Source: Cristatella mucedo
Taxonomy: Eukaryota > Bryozoa > Phylactolaemata > Cristatellidae
Assembly (NCBI GenBank): GCA_009760855.2
Contig: WPIO01000023.1
Location: 2,830,001 to 2,894,000 of the forward strand
Reading direction: 5' to 3'
DNA length: 64,000 bases
Numbering within the stretch: position 1 is the first letter of the stretch; each line of letters opens with the position of its first letter. The translations under genes were made by a program, and so were the position numbers. This document shows, one piece after another, positions 49,441-61,961 of this stretch. Under the pieces are notes generated by a model, which made no database searches, was not told the DNA's origin, and saw only the letters and a list, made by a program, of their open reading frames with translations.

Positions 49441-50555
49441 GAGGGCATGTCAAAACTAAAACTATTTAGGATGGCCTGACTGATACCACCAGGTAGCCAT
49501 AATCACCTCAGCCGACAGACTTAATCTTTGTCTAATACCACTGAAAACATGCGAATGAGGTGATTAAATTTTCTCTGTTATGAGAACCTAGGTTATTAAT
49601 GTAAAGGTGGATACTGATATTAATAGAGGTCGGGCTGTTCTTATTCTTTATGACTTATTGTATGCAACTCTTGTGTCAGACACATCCAGTAGGTAAACAC
49701 TGATCTAGGGGGCAAACCTGGAATATTTTCCACCAATAGAGAATCCTCATACAAAACCCCAACTCCATGTGGCAATTATAGGCACGGGGCTCGCAAAAGT
49801 CAGTCGACCACTATAAATCTTAATGTGGGCTAGGTTTTAAGGACCAAGTCATTCAACGGCTACCGGACGTAGTGCCACCAATTTCACTTCTACTGTGCCA
49901 GTTCAAGTGTGTAGGTTCCAATGTTAACTTAAAATAGCCACAGTGTAGAATTCGCTAGTAAAAGGAAAAATTAAAAACCTCGACGGCAGATCAATTTTTT
50001 GTCAAGTGTATTGCCACTATACGGTTTTTAAACAGAAAACTAAATTTTCGTGCAACACGTCGACTACACACAGATAGTCCAGCTTTCGGCCAAGACCTAA
50101 TTGAGTGCATTGCCGTGGTCTGGAAGCTAGTCAACCGTGCTTTGGGCAATAGCAGCAACTGCCTTTTCTTACGCAACCTTTCTTAACCATGTCATTGCAC
50201 GAAATCGCTACCCATGCTGAAAGATCGCATTCATAGTTTTTCTCTGCAGGCGCAGCCATCCCGAAAGTGTAAGTAATTCATATGCACAAGCATATACACA
50301 CTCAAACGCAAAGCATGTGGGCGATCTAGATTTGCTAGGCTAGCAGCTTTTCTTAGGCCCCCAACTGGACTGGATGGGGTAAGTTTTATCTTCTAATTAT
50401 TGTATTTCCAAGTAAGAATTGCAACGGTAATCAGGTAAGTTATGTATAGAATGCCCAAAATTAACTAAAGACCCTTTGCATTAAATTCAAAATGGCAGTT
50501 TTGGCTACAAAATGCATCGAGAAACGACCGCTGCATCAACACATGCTGAAACTAG
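49441..50555. other. unassigned DNA
   Basis: No gene or known repeat is recognised. Confidence 0.4.
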
Positions 50556-50559
50556 AAGG

Positions 50560-51100
50560 CTTCACACAAGCCAGAATTGTACAGCCAAATAATTCTTTGT
50601 TTTGTCGGAAAAAGCCCACCCGTCATGCCGGAGGTCGCCGAGTCACTAGTAGAAACCACTTAAATCAGTGAAGAATATGGTAAGCCACTTACAGTGGGCC
50701 AAAGCTTGGATTCACCACACTGCTGAAGATTGGGGTAGAGTTGAATGAAGTCACACTGCTAAAGATTGGGATAGAGTTGAATGGAGCCATACTGCTATAG
50801 ATTGGGGTAGAGTTGAATGGAGCCACACTGCTAAAGATTGGGGTAAAGTCGAATGGAGTAAAGGCAGCAAATTCATGGTATTTTCTAACAGTAAAACAAG
50901 GCTTGAGTGTGTCGGCGACAAAACGAACGTGGCAACAAAACGAAGGCTACCCACCCTAATATCTGAAGCCAACGGTCAAAACTCGAGGGAGGGGAGGGTG
51001 TAATGGTTTTTGGGGGATGCTTGAAAAGGCTTCGGAGTCTGGAACTGTATCAATACCACTATATTAATATCTAGTATCTAAGAGTACGATTTCGTACAAT
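50560..51100 (+). mobile_element. Tc1-like transposon remnant 1
   Basis: It has coding debris of a Tc1/mariner transposase: a VEWSKGSKFMVFSNSKT segment and a GGEG(V) stretch. Within it, four in-frame 36-bp repeats (50716-50859) encode HTAKDWxRVEWS. No intact frame or terminal repeats are visible. Confidence 0.65.
50716..50859 (+). repeat. 36-bp x 4 tandem repeat
   Basis: Units start at 50716, 50752, 50788 and 50824. Each keeps the transposase reading frame and encodes about 12 residues. Confidence 0.88.
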
Positions 51101-51289
51101 GAGGAAGGTAGCAAAGACTGGAAGCCCAGAAAATGCCATACGATGCCCTCCCCCACTACCACAAGGAGAGAAATAACCACCGTTAAGTTAGTGGCATTAA
51201 AGGACTGCTTTGCTTCGCCACAAGCTAATGCTCAAAGTGAGCAAGCATCGTCTGGGAAGTAAAGTCAGCGGTGATACCGCCAGAAGGCG

Positions 51290-52080
51290 ATTAGATTAGA
51301 AGATGAGAAACGTCTGCACTGGAGTTGCAAAAGGAAATCACTTCTGTCCACTAAGAATGCAGTACACCTTTTACAATGGGCAAGGCTTGGATCCACTGGA
51401 CTGCTGAATATTGGGGTAGAGTTGTGTGGAGTTTAGCAAATTTACGATCTTTTCGAACTGCAAGAGAAGGCTTTACGTGCATCGGCAACTAAACGGAGCC
51501 AACTGCCCCAAATGCCTGAAGCCAACAGTCTAATTCGTGGGGGGGGGGTAGTGAGTCATGGTATGGGGTGCTTAAGCAGAAATGGCTTCGGGAGTCCTTC
51601 ATAGCATATCAGACATCATGATCCATCGCATATAAACATTATGACCCAAGACGTTTATTTAGACCTTCATAGGGTGGGACTCCCAAGTGCAATGACGATT
51701 CATTGAATGGTTATTATTTGCAACACGACAACGACCCAAAACACACCACTGCCAAAGTTAAGTATTTTTTGACAATTAGTTTGGGTACCCTCCCGTGACG
51801 GTAATAGACTAGGTGAGTCAGTCTCGGACCTTAACCCGATCGACCATTAGTGGGATGATGCCAATCAAAGGTTATGGCAGCTGGCCATTCATATCATGTC
51901 TGCTGATGCAATTTTTATTTGGTTGCAAAAAGTCTGAAGTAGTATAACGCCGTTCTTAGCATACTTGATTAGCTGCGAGTCCACCAGGTCATTGCTAAAA
52001 TGGGAGATGCAACGCCATATTAACTCACGTTAAATATGATCCATTATAATTGCGGGTACATTGTCGGCTTTTGTTATCTA
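51290..52080 (+). mobile_element. Tc1-like transposon remnant 2
   Basis: Degenerate transposase with LQHDNDPKHTTAK (about 51718-51758), SDLNPID and WDD, the D...N..P.HT and DLNPIE motifs of the Tc1 family. It is broken by stops and shifts. Confidence 0.8.
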
Positions 52081-52137
52081 AACTAGTGCGAATCCGTTTG
52101 GTAATAGCAACGTAAGATATTTACTCGAAATGCAGAT

Positions 52138-52278
52138 ACGTAGGTGCTTTTGCTTCACGATCCAAGTCGTGGGTTTGAGTCTTGCAGCAGACAATCCTTT
52201 ATTGCCATCTGCCTGCAGGGTGATAGCCGCACAGGCTCTTCTGCTGCTATATAAATGAGGCTGCTGAATCAGCTTACA
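52138..52278 (+). mobile_element. tRNA-derived SINE family II, copy 1
   Basis: The B box is CAAGTCGTGGGTTTGAGTC; the body has ATTGCCATCTGCCTGCAGGGTGATAG. It aligns over about 130 bp with 53678-53812 and differs from family I. Confidence 0.6.
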
Positions 52279-52757
52279 TTTACTTTACCCTGTTTAAAGT
52301 AGGAACATACAAATGTTATATTATTACTAAAAAAAACACAGTTTAAACGATTCTTTTTATCAGAAAATTTTTAGGCGTTTCCTGTTTACCGGCCGTTCGG
52401 TAAGAGAGAGGAGGGTATTCTTGGTGCATCCCGTAAATCTTATTTCTTAGTATTCTGACAGTGCCAGAATAAAATACCCTTTGAAAACAATGACTCTATA
52501 GGAAGCTAGAGGTTGTTTAGAAACTGCAAAAAAACCCGAATGGTAGCTAGCCCTATTAACCAACTTTTACTAACTCATACGAATCCTGTGTTCAGGTGGC
52601 ATCTTGTTGGCCACAAGTTTATAAACACAACTCACTAATTGAAGTTAGGTTTTGATTCTCAGAGTGCAGGGATCTTTCCTGGGCCAACACCATACATATA
52701 CTGTAGTCACATAGAATACTCGACTGACCACACACACGATGAAGTCAACTTAGGCAA

Positions 52758-55700
52758 TTAATAACAGCCAATAAGCATCTCAACACAAAACAGGTGTGTG
52801 CTGGAATCAGCAGATTCGCTGGCAACTGACCTGTCTTGTGAGGCAGAATCCAGTTCGGTTGTCGACGTGTCATCGCTGCCCTGCAGCATGCTGCTGTTGT
52901 ATGTAAAGCTATTAGCCACCGTATCTCGAGCTCCATCGCTATCGGCACTATCATTAGTGACTTCATCATCACCCACGAGCGAATCAAATAGGTTGTCCGC
53001 TAACTGTTGCCGTTCGTGAACCGTTGACTAAAAGGATACAAATGTACACCCAAACCAAATATATATATGTGTGTGTGCGTGCGTGCGTGCGTGCGCGCGT
53101 GTGTGTGTGTGTGTGTACATATGCATACAAGTATGCAGGTGTTTTAAAATGTTTATGTGCGAGAAACAAAATTGCCACTGGACCCTATAAGTTCCGAATC
53201 CACTACAAAAAACTTTACTGCAACGTGTGGTAATATCTGCTAGAAATGAAATAAGCATAGGTAACATGTAAGCCGAGTTTCAGTACAAGTTTATTAACTG
53301 CACCACCATGACTAGTAATCACTTATCTAAGCAGATCAGACATAGAACAAACTAAGCATTCACTAACATCTGGCATTATTGTTCTCCAAGAGTCCTGAAA
53401 ACGTGAGAAAAGCAAGTCTTTAGATGTGAGTGGACCCATCTGTGCTTAGCCTTCTATCAACTTTATCCCAGGCAGGATCTCATTGAGATGCAGGTCGGAT
53501 ATTGGCTAGGCCACTCCATTAGTGTAACTGGCTCATGTAACCACTCAACCGTGCTTCAAAAAAATAGTGAATAGTGAAAATGCTCAACCGTTTGCTTAGG
53601 GCCATTTCCCTCTTGAAATCAAAGTATCTGCACTAAGACTCAATGCACTAGGTACTGCAACGTTCTGGTCTTAGCCTATAGGTAAGGTGCTTGCACTTCA
53701 CGACCCAGGTCGTGGGTTCAAGTCCTGCAACAGGCAATTCTATATTGCATGTGAGAGTGATAGCTACAACTTCTTTCTTGCAGCTATTTAAAGGAGTCTA
53801 ATGAATCAACTATCATTAACCCTACTTAATGAATCAGCTATAATCTAATTTTATATAAATGCCTTGTGCCTTGATGCCAGGTTTCTATGCAGGATGCCAA
53901 GCCTTTTGCTATACAAAGAAGCCTCCCCAGATGCATAGCTTTTGCTTCAAAATTGTTTCTGAAAGTAATTATTGCTGAAAGTTTAACTGAGGTGACGACA
54001 CACGTACTGTGTGCGTTTGCAGTTACCAAATAAGGTGAATCTCTTTTCGCATCCATACGACTTTGTCCCAGTCCTTGTGAGTCCAGTGTGCTCGAACCCC
54101 AACTCACAGAAAACAAGCTGCAATGTGCTTGAAGGACAGAAGCTTATGATATTTTGCCATCTGAGAAGACATCCCGTCTCGACTTCTGTAACTAACTGTT
54201 TGCTGGTCTACCGGCCTGTGCAATCAGGCGGTTACAGCTGGTGCAAAACTGTGAAGCCGGGCTTGTCTGTCGTGAGCATCACGGTTAAAATATAACACCA
54301 CTCCTCGCTAACTTGCACTGGCTCCCAATCAAGCAGCATATCGACTTTAAGGTTCTGTCACTCACTTTAAGGTCCCTTTATTCTCTGACAGCAGCCTAAT
54401 TAGCAGAACTGATCGCCCACCAGGCTAGGCATTGTATTGCCACTTTTCTGACTCAAGCAATTTAGCTATACCTAGGACGAATCTCAAATCCTTCGGAGAC
54501 GATGCCTTTAGTTCGTGTGCTCCCAAAACCTGGCATTAACTCCCGACTGACGTCACTACATCCCCTGACTTGATGACGTTTAAAAAGAAGCTAAAACGCA
54601 CGTGCTTTTGATAGCATTTGGTGGGGTCCTTGTGATTTGTCCTTTGTGTACTTAGGCATGCTGACACTGTGCCTGCTACCTCTAATAATATTATGCTTGT
54701 TGGCATCTGGATGTTACCACTAACTGTTTCATCATGCTTCTTTCACAGCATATGTAAAGTGCCTAAAAAGAGATTGAGTTCTCTGCATCTTTCCGATAGC
54801 AGCCTGAATGCTTTGAGCGTGAACCCCCATAGAGGCAGAAGGATGTCTCAAAGATTTGCTTTATATAAATCTATCCTCGCGAGGTATAGTGACACAATCA
54901 ACAATTTGCAATTCTTCAGCAATTGCAATATTGCTAATTCCCATTTGGTTCAATGCTCACAACCGGCCCTTAGTAAAGGCAGTTATTTCCACTGATTGGT
55001 GATGGGTACCACATTGACTGCCTCCAGCCAACAGAGAAATTTGGTTGGGGAAGTGTCATAGTTTGAGAAAGCTTCTGCACCTCCTGCATCAGAATTCTGG
55101 ACTGTATTAAGGGCAACAGTCAAGAAAATACCTATACTATTTGTCCGGCAATCGAATGTGTGTTTATGGTACCTGTCGAAAGACAAATATGTTCGAACTG
55201 GGATCGGAAGTTCTGACGACTTCAGCATGAAAGGAAAAATTCGCTATGCAAACCATGCCCAACCCGGATGAAAACCGGAAGCAAAAAATCTATAAATAAA
55301 AAATTTACCGATCACTGCATCATATGCGACTTGTATCCCAACGTGTCGAATCTTGGTAGATCGCTATATATGCTTGAAGCCTGTTGAGGTGTATACTTGT
55401 GACTTTTATATAGCTTTATTTCCAGGGTTGGTTGGTGCCTTGTAAATTAAATAACAACTAATTTTAACGTATAGGAGTGAAATTTGAAATGTGAGTTTAG
55501 CTTTGCTGGTTTGACGCTAGTCTTTAATATTTTTTTATTTTGGTTTGATACAACTGGTTCTATATGTCCACGATTACGGAAAATGAAGCTCCAGGACGTT
55601 TGATGACGTATACAGCCAAATGCATCAAACCAAAATAAAAAATATTATAAACTAGGGTAAAAAAGCAGAGCTGAACTCATATTTCAAATTTCACTCCGAT

Positions 55701-56870
55701 AAACAAAATACCAGTTGAGTTATTTAATTTACAAGGCACCAACCAACCCTGGAAATAAAGATGCAGAAAAGTCACAAGTATGCACCTCAACAAGCTTCAA
55801 GCAAATATCGTGATCTACCAAGATTCGACATGTTGGGATACAAGTCGCATACGAAGCAGTGATCGGTAAATTTTTTATTTGTAGATTTGTTGCTTCCGGT
55901 TTACATCCGGGTTAGACGTAGTTGGCATAACCAATTATTCTTTTATTTGGAAGTAGTCAGAACTTCCGATCCCAGTTCTAACATATTTGTCTTTCGAAAT
56001 GTACCACATACACATATTTGATAGTCGGACAAATTGTATAGGTATTTTCGTGACATTCTCTCTTAACGGACTTACTGACCAGCATATGTACATCGATCAG
56101 GTAAAAATGCTGGGATTCCCAATGCTGGAGCTCTTCTGGAGAATTATTACATTTGGCAGCCGGACAATGACCCAAAGTATGCAGCAAAAGCTTCCAAAAA
56201 GTTTTTTTTTACATGCGAAGCAGTCAGAGCCACGAGTTGGGGTGTGTCAGGCGTGTGACATAAATCCGATAGAGCATCTTTGGGATAGGTTATAGCGATG
56301 TCTGATTCTGTGCCTGCTAGGACTCCGAAAGAGTTGTTTAGCCGGCTGTAGTACTACTTGGGTAATATTACTTCAGACACTTACAAGAGGTTAACACACT
56401 CTATGCCGTGGCATTAAGAGACGGTATTAGAAACCGCATAGGACCAACTTCAGAGTAAATAATTTGCACAGTTCCGGGTAGAACGAGACATGTGCGTGTG
56501 CGTGTGCACGTGGGATGTGGTACCCATACACTGTATATGTATAAATAAATATAAATGCATACACAGTACATTAACATACACGTACAGGCCTCCATACAGC
56601 AAACGAGGAACTTGTAGCTATATTAATCCCACACACAACTCACATACCAAGTACGATCAGGAAGGGGGCGAAGAGACACAAGTTATTGTTGTGCCTACCT
56701 GTACTGTCAGACGCCCTTCCAAAATGTTGTCAATTGTTATTTCCACAGAATGCGTATTCCGAAGGTCATCAATGATTGCATTGAGAGACATAAGTGGGAA
56801 AACGCTGTGCACCTCCTGTGCCTGCAGGTTGAAAGTCTAGATGCAATGCATACCAACGGCTTTTAAACTG

Positions 56871-56934
<64 letters not shown>

Positions 56935-59900
56935 TATATATGGTACACTTACCATATTATTTAGCTGTGATGATGCTCGCACGGTATTACGCTGATCTGG
57001 GACAAGCTGTGTGTGGGTAACCTCGACCGAGAAGCTTGGCAGCCAGCTGACATATCGTGATGCTAAACCAAAACAAAAAAAGAGATGCTGAACGGTGGTA
57101 ATGAGGTGCACATTAAGTATGCACTTTAACACGAAATACGCTCTGCTACCTTCTCTCAAATTACCGGCTCTCTGGGTAAGAGACTATGAAACTAATGCCT
57201 TGCTCTGCAGCTCCTAGACTGTGTAATGCACACCCAATATTCCTGTGCAACAAAAACCTCTTCTGCTGCCGACTCAAAAATTTCCATTCCAGCCATCCAC
57301 CAAGGTTGGTGCTTACTTCATTATTTGTACACCTAGAATCAGCATTCCAGCAGATTCCCGTGAATTCCAAGCCTTTCCAGTAGCTGATCACGGCTATCTA
57401 AACCACAAAACATGATCACAATCCGATAGCAGCTGATGACTGAAGCTCTTTCCAACGGCCAAGAAATGCTTGCTCTGATGCTCCACGTTTAATTCGAGCT
57501 AGGTAGGTTGATCTGCTCTCACTTCAACATCTTGCTTCAAATCGTGCAGGCCTCACTCAGCAGCTCGGCTGACTCGCCGGAGTGGGGTGGGTGTGTGAAA
57601 CAGTCAGTCTCATGCTGCTAAAAAGAAGCTTTTGGCAGACTATCAGCCGATCACACGAATTTATTGTGGGGTTTCACGGTAGTTGACTAAGGAAGACGAG
57701 GCAAAAACAGGCGCTAACTTGTCTCCTCTAACTCAAGCCTCAAGGTTTCTACTCAGCGATGTTGAATGTCACCAGGCTCCCTGCAGCACCCACATTAAAT
57801 GTGCAGTGGTCATTTAGCCAAAGGGCATTGACTCCTGTGTACTCTCCCACCCACCCCCAGCTTCCATGGCATGTGATGCCATGCAACTACGTGAGGTTAG
57901 CTGGTTGCTTCGAAAGAAAACTCGAGCTAAGCAAGGCATACGGTGGCAAAGCAATGTTAATAAAAATGCAGCTGGGGATTACAGAAAAATCCAAAAAAAT
58001 AAATAAATTCTTTTAGTCAGCCATTAAACTAACTTCAGGGGGAAAGTCAAGAAAATACCTACAACATTTGTCCGTCAATCGAATGTGTTAATGATACCTT
58101 TCGAATGACAAATATGTTGGAACTGGGATCGGAATTTCTGACGACTTCCACATGAAAGAAAAATCGGTTATGCCAACCACGTCTAACCCGGATGAAAACA
58201 GGAAACAACAAATCTACAAATAAAAGATATAGCGATCACTGCATCATACGCGACTTGTATCCCAACTCGTCGAACCTTGGTAGATCGTTATAGATGCTTG
58301 GAGCTTGTCGGGGTGCATACTTGTGACTTTCATGCAGCTTCATCTCCAGGGTTGGTTGGTGCATTGTAAATTAAATAACTAATATTTCACGTATCGGAGT
58401 GAAAATTGAAAAGTGAGTTCAGCTCTACTTGTTTGACCCTAGTTTTTCATATTTTTGATTTCGCTAAGATACAATTGGTTCTATATGTCCACGATTACGG
58501 AAAATAAAGCTTCCGGACGTTTGATGACATATATAGCCAAATGTATCAAACCGAAATCAAAAATATTAAAAAACTAGTGTACAAAAACCAGAGCTCAACT
58601 CACATTTCAAATTTCATTCAGATATGTGAAATATCAGTTGAGTTATTTAATTTACATGGCACCAACCAACCCTAGAAATGAAGATGTATAAAAGTCACAA
58701 GTATGCACCTCAACAAGCTTCAAACATCTATAGCGATCAACCAAGGTTCGACAAGTCGGGATACAAATCGCATATGATGCAGTGATCGGTAATTTTTTTA
58801 TTTGTAGATTTGTTGCTTCCGGTTTACATCCGGGTTAGAGGTAGTTGGCATCACTAATTTTTCCCTTATTTGGAAGTCGTCGGAACTTCCGATTCCAGTT
58901 ACAACATATATGTTTTTCGAAAGGTACCATAAACACATATTTGATTGTGGAACAAATTGTATTGGTATTTTCTTGACATTCCCCTTAATCTCTACTCAGC
59001 CGATTTACAACTAGCTTCGAGGGAAGCAATAACCAATAGTTAAGGGTAAATGGTAAGAGAACAGAGAAGGCTGGTCCAATAATCAAATGCCGCGATGGTT
59101 TGGCCCAGTGGTTAAGGTGCTCGCCCCAACCAAGGTCAAGATGAATGTATTGAAATGTATTAAATTAAATTTAAAATTAAATGAATGTATTACATGATGT
59201 ATTTCATGACTGAGATTGTGGGCTCGAGCCCTGTGGCATATTTGAAGCCCCTGAATAGAGATTAAGTTCACTTAGGGTGCTATATAAATATAAATAAATA
59301 AATAAATATATAAATATATATATATATATATTAATACTTGCTTAGGGTACCTTTCTAAAGATAAAAGTGCTGGAAATCGGACCTGAAGTTTTGACGATTT
59401 TCACATAAAAGGAAAGAATTAATGAAATGACAATGCAAACTACGTCAAACCCGAAAGTAAACTGGAAGCAACATATCTACATATAACTCACTCACATCTC
59501 CGCATCATAATTAACTTGTGTGCCAACTTACCAAACCTTGGTACTTAGAGGTATATGTTTGCAGCTGGTTGAGATACACATTAATTTTTATAAAAACAAT
59601 ATAACTCATTTGCATAGTGCTCTAAGAGAACTTGACCTCTATTCAGGCGCTTCCCATATGCCACACACACAGGGCTCGAGCCCACGATTTCGGTCATTAA
59701 ATACATTCATTCATCTTTACCTTGGTAGAGGCGAGCACCTTAACCACTAGGACAAACCAGCACAGCACATGCTTGCAATTTTTTAACAGCTTCATTTAGA
59801 TTGTTGCTTTGTGCCTTGTAGATTCCAAAATTCGGCCAATACCTGATGGATCAATGTGAAATACTAAATCTAATTCACTTCTGCTATAACATCACTGAAG

Positions 59901-61961
59901 TAGTTTATATCTGATTTCGGCTACATAGGTTTGGCAATATACGTCCACGATTGCTGAATATAAAGTTCCAGGACGTTTAATGAGGTATGGAAAACTATAT
60001 TAATAAAGTACAAGCGCCTACTACTGGACGAGAACCTAGCAGAGCTATGCAAGTCCACATTCTCAACTAATCGACATATGCCGATGTAGTAGATCTGAAT
60101 AATAAAGATGCCAGCCAAATATGGGAAACCATGCTTGCTGTCAGGGCCAAAGCACTGCTATAAAAGCAGTGCCCTCTGAATACAGAAAGCCTAACTTATC
60201 TAAAATGAAAGCTATATAGATGAGACAGTGCAAGCATATGGTAGAGCCAGGTCAATGGAAACGAAGCTAGCACTAACATCACCAGCACAATCTCGGAAAA
60301 CACCAGAAATGGTGGCAGGTTCTTACCATCGAAATGAAAGAAATGATTACTACGGTTCAGCTGCTGCTGCATAGGAGCCTGCAGTTGCTGCGGAGCCTGC
60401 TGCCGGCTGTTGAAGTGTTGTTGACCTGACATGCCATTTTCTCCTTGACTTCCAACGTTCTCTGACACCGAGTCCTGTGCTCGAGGATTACCGAGGGGTA
60501 CCCGGCACGTAGGACAGGAAGTATCTTGCTCCAGCCACGACCGTAGACAGGAGCTGCAAAGTGTTGCATACAACAATAAGGCTCGACAGGGCTATGCCAC
60601 CGATTGCTTTAAGCATGGGCTCGGTGGGCGCCAACCACCACACATTCAGTTGTTGCACAGTGCCCATTGGACTATGCCGCAGCAGCCATCGCTTACTTGT
60701 GAAAGAGATGGCCACACGGCAGTGTTCTTGCTGCCTCCATTCGGTCCCAACATATAGCACAGTTGTCGTTATTTTGCTCCAATACTGACTTCTCTGCAAC
60801 CGGGAAGCGTGCTTCCATGCTGCGAACCACACGCAGATAATTCCGGTGTCTGCTTATCCGACGTGCCATCTCGTTATACAGATAACGAATTTGCATCAGG
60901 ATAACCAAACTTGCCATGCTGACAATTATGTTACTCCAGATCTACAAGAACACTGCACTGCAACAAGTCTCTACGACTGGCAATATGGCACCAAAGGCAC
61001 GACTAGCAGAAACAGCACGGGCGACATAAGCATTCCCAGCATGGCAACGTACGTTCCATCGTAGCAACGTATTCATTGTCTTCAGATAGCTGTAAATATG
61101 AAAAACAACAGCTGTATCACAGGCCCCCTCCCTGTCTCTTATCTGTCTACACCTCTCTTCCTGCTAGCGTCCTTTTATCTTGCATTTCTCCCTGTCAGCC
61201 TATCACTCACTCAGTCTGCATGTGTGCATTTGTACAGCTCGTCTTTGGCTCTTTCTTTCTTTCTCTCTCTCTCCTTCAATTGGCAGCTGAAAGATGAGAA
61301 AACAAGCAGCAAGCCCTAGTCTTCTGCCAATGCTTCTTCGTGGTTTGAACCATCTTACTTGGAGGCCCGAGTAACCACAGGCGTCCCACGATTGACGAAC
61401 CACATGTCGCATTACGTAAGGCAGCAATCCACTACACACACAATAAAGCCTGTTCGAAGTGCGACTAGAGGAAAAAGTGATGAGAAGAACACTTACCATC
61501 ATGTGAATGTGGTGGATAAGATCGATGGATAATGAGGTCAGCTCGCAAGCCAGCTCACTGTAGTACGTCAGCAATCCCCTATTCTCCCATAAGCCGTCGT
61601 GATTGACATCATAAAGATATATGGAGTATCTAGATGTTGAGAGAAGTGATAAGCTAAAAGCTTCAGTACATTCCAAAGCATATCGCAGCAAGTAGAAATA
61701 ACAGCAAGCACAGTTACATAGTCGTTTGGACAGTTTCGAGCACACAGGCAGGAACCGAGACACTCACCTCAGTAGAACATACACGGCTCTCACAAGTAGC
61801 AGAAGACATTCAGCAAGTAGAAACGTGCACGTATTGACATCCGACCATATACCAACCAGGACCGCCAACGCCATTAGGCAGAACGAGAGCAGCGTAACGA
61901 GAATGAGCAGGAACAGGAGTTTCACATGTGACAGTCTGGGTGTCGTGGGCGAACATGATAG
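52758..61961 (-). CDS. AMFR: AMFR/gp78 E3 ubiquitin ligase, seven exons (N-terminus not found)
   Basis: AMFR is an ER membrane RING ligase of ER-associated degradation. Exons on the minus strand: 61961-61768, 61629-61497, 60941-60697, 60553-60327, 57062-56953, 56836-56699 and 53027-52758. All have GT/AG borders and consistent phase, and total 438 codons plus stop. In order: membrane segments from SPTTPRLSHVKLL on; RYSIYLYDVNHDG; HHIHMM; RING finger CAICWDRMEAARTLPCGHLFHNSCL...SCPTC; Gln-rich linker; HFFHFDG and SWLPSFSVEV; CUE domain ending SVEITIDNILEGR. The last exon, acidic and Ser-rich, has no clear match to the human tail. It could instead end at a donor (CAG|GTCAGT, after 52831) with more exons downstream. 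About 200 N-terminal residues should lie beyond 62 kb, probably past the right edge. Confidence 0.92.
53040..53125. repeat. (TG/CG)n microsatellite in AMFR intron
   Basis: TATATATG, then about 50 bp of mixed GTGTGC and GTGT. Confidence 0.9.
53678..53812 (+). mobile_element. tRNA-derived SINE family II, copy 2
   Basis: The B box is CAGGTCGTGGGTTCAAGTCC, with the same body as the copy at 52138. It lies in the AMFR intron. Confidence 0.62.
54150..54785 (+). mobile_element. LINE family 2 remnant, plus strand
   Basis: It aligns with the inverted copy at 34 kb over GACATCCCGTCTCGACTTCT, CAATCAGGCGG.TACAGCTGG and the 3' end with AAAGTGCCTAAAAAGAGATTGAG. Frames are broken. It is inside the AMFR intron. 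Confidence 0.78.
54955..56420 (+). mobile_element. Tc1-like transposon split by a palindromic element
   Basis: The left part (about 54955-55106) encodes EKFGWGSVIV, a Tc1 segment. The right part (56068-56420) encodes remnants of the D.DPK...K motif and INPIEHLWDRL. Between them lies the 0.96-kb palindrome at 55107-56067. A single older Tc1 copy was hit by the palindromic element. Confidence 0.75.
55107..56067. mobile_element. TTAA-flanked palindromic (foldback) element, copy 1
   Basis: Left end GTCAAGAAAATACCTATAC, right end GTATAGGTATTTTCGTGAC; the two arms (about 430 bp) are inverted copies around a short asymmetric centre (55570-55610, CCACGATTACGGAAAATGAAG). TTAA stands at both outer edges. 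No coding frame. Non-autonomous, probably mobilised by a piggyBac-like enzyme; that is inference from TTAA. Confidence 0.82.
56873..56940. repeat. (TA)n microsatellite next to an AMFR exon
   Basis: About 54 bp of TA followed by CACACA in the intron, only 13-37 bp from the flanking exons (56836 and 56953). Confidence 0.97.
57063..58036. other. AMFR intron, unassigned part
   Basis: No second gene or known repeat is recognised between the exon at 57062 and the palindrome at 58037. Confidence 0.45.
58037..58986. mobile_element. TTAA-flanked palindromic element, copy 2 (most regular)
   Basis: About 950 bp with long inverted arms. Outer ends GGGGGAAAGTCAAGAAAATACC and GGTATTTTCTTGACATTCCCC. The right flank is TTAA; the left reads TTCA, one change. 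Repeated arm landmarks are GTGACTTTCATGCAGCTTCAT and GAAGATGTATAAAAGTCAC. The asymmetric centre contains GTCCACGATTACGGAAAATAA and CGGACGTTTGATGACATATA. Confidence 0.85.
59094..59300 (+). mobile_element. tRNA-derived SINE (family I) with AT-rich insertion
   Basis: A box GGTTTGGCCCAGTGGTTAAGG, B box GTGGGCTCGAGCCC, tail AATAGAGATTAAGTTCACTTAGG. About 75 bp of AT-rich sequence (about 59140-59208) lies between the two boxes. It shares part of this insertion with the copy at 59605. Confidence 0.8.
59335..60000. mobile_element. diverged palindromic-element copy split by a SINE
   Basis: Left-arm landmarks (AACTACGTCAAACCCG, AACCTTGGTAC) occur before 59590. Centre landmarks (GTCCACGATTGCTGAATATAAAG, CCAGGACGTTTAATGA) occur at about 59945-59985. 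The SINE at 59605-59767 separates them. Confidence 0.6.
59605..59767 (-). mobile_element. tRNA-derived SINE (family I), minus strand
   Basis: Inverted boxes (GGGCTCGAGCCCACGATTTC; CACCTTAACCACTAGGACAAACC), tail start AGAGAACTTGACCTCTATTCAGG, and a short AT-rich insertion between the boxes, like the copy at 59094. Confidence 0.82.

Noticed and set aside
50716-50859. CRISPR-like array
   Set aside because: The units are directly adjacent without spacers and encode a transposase segment.
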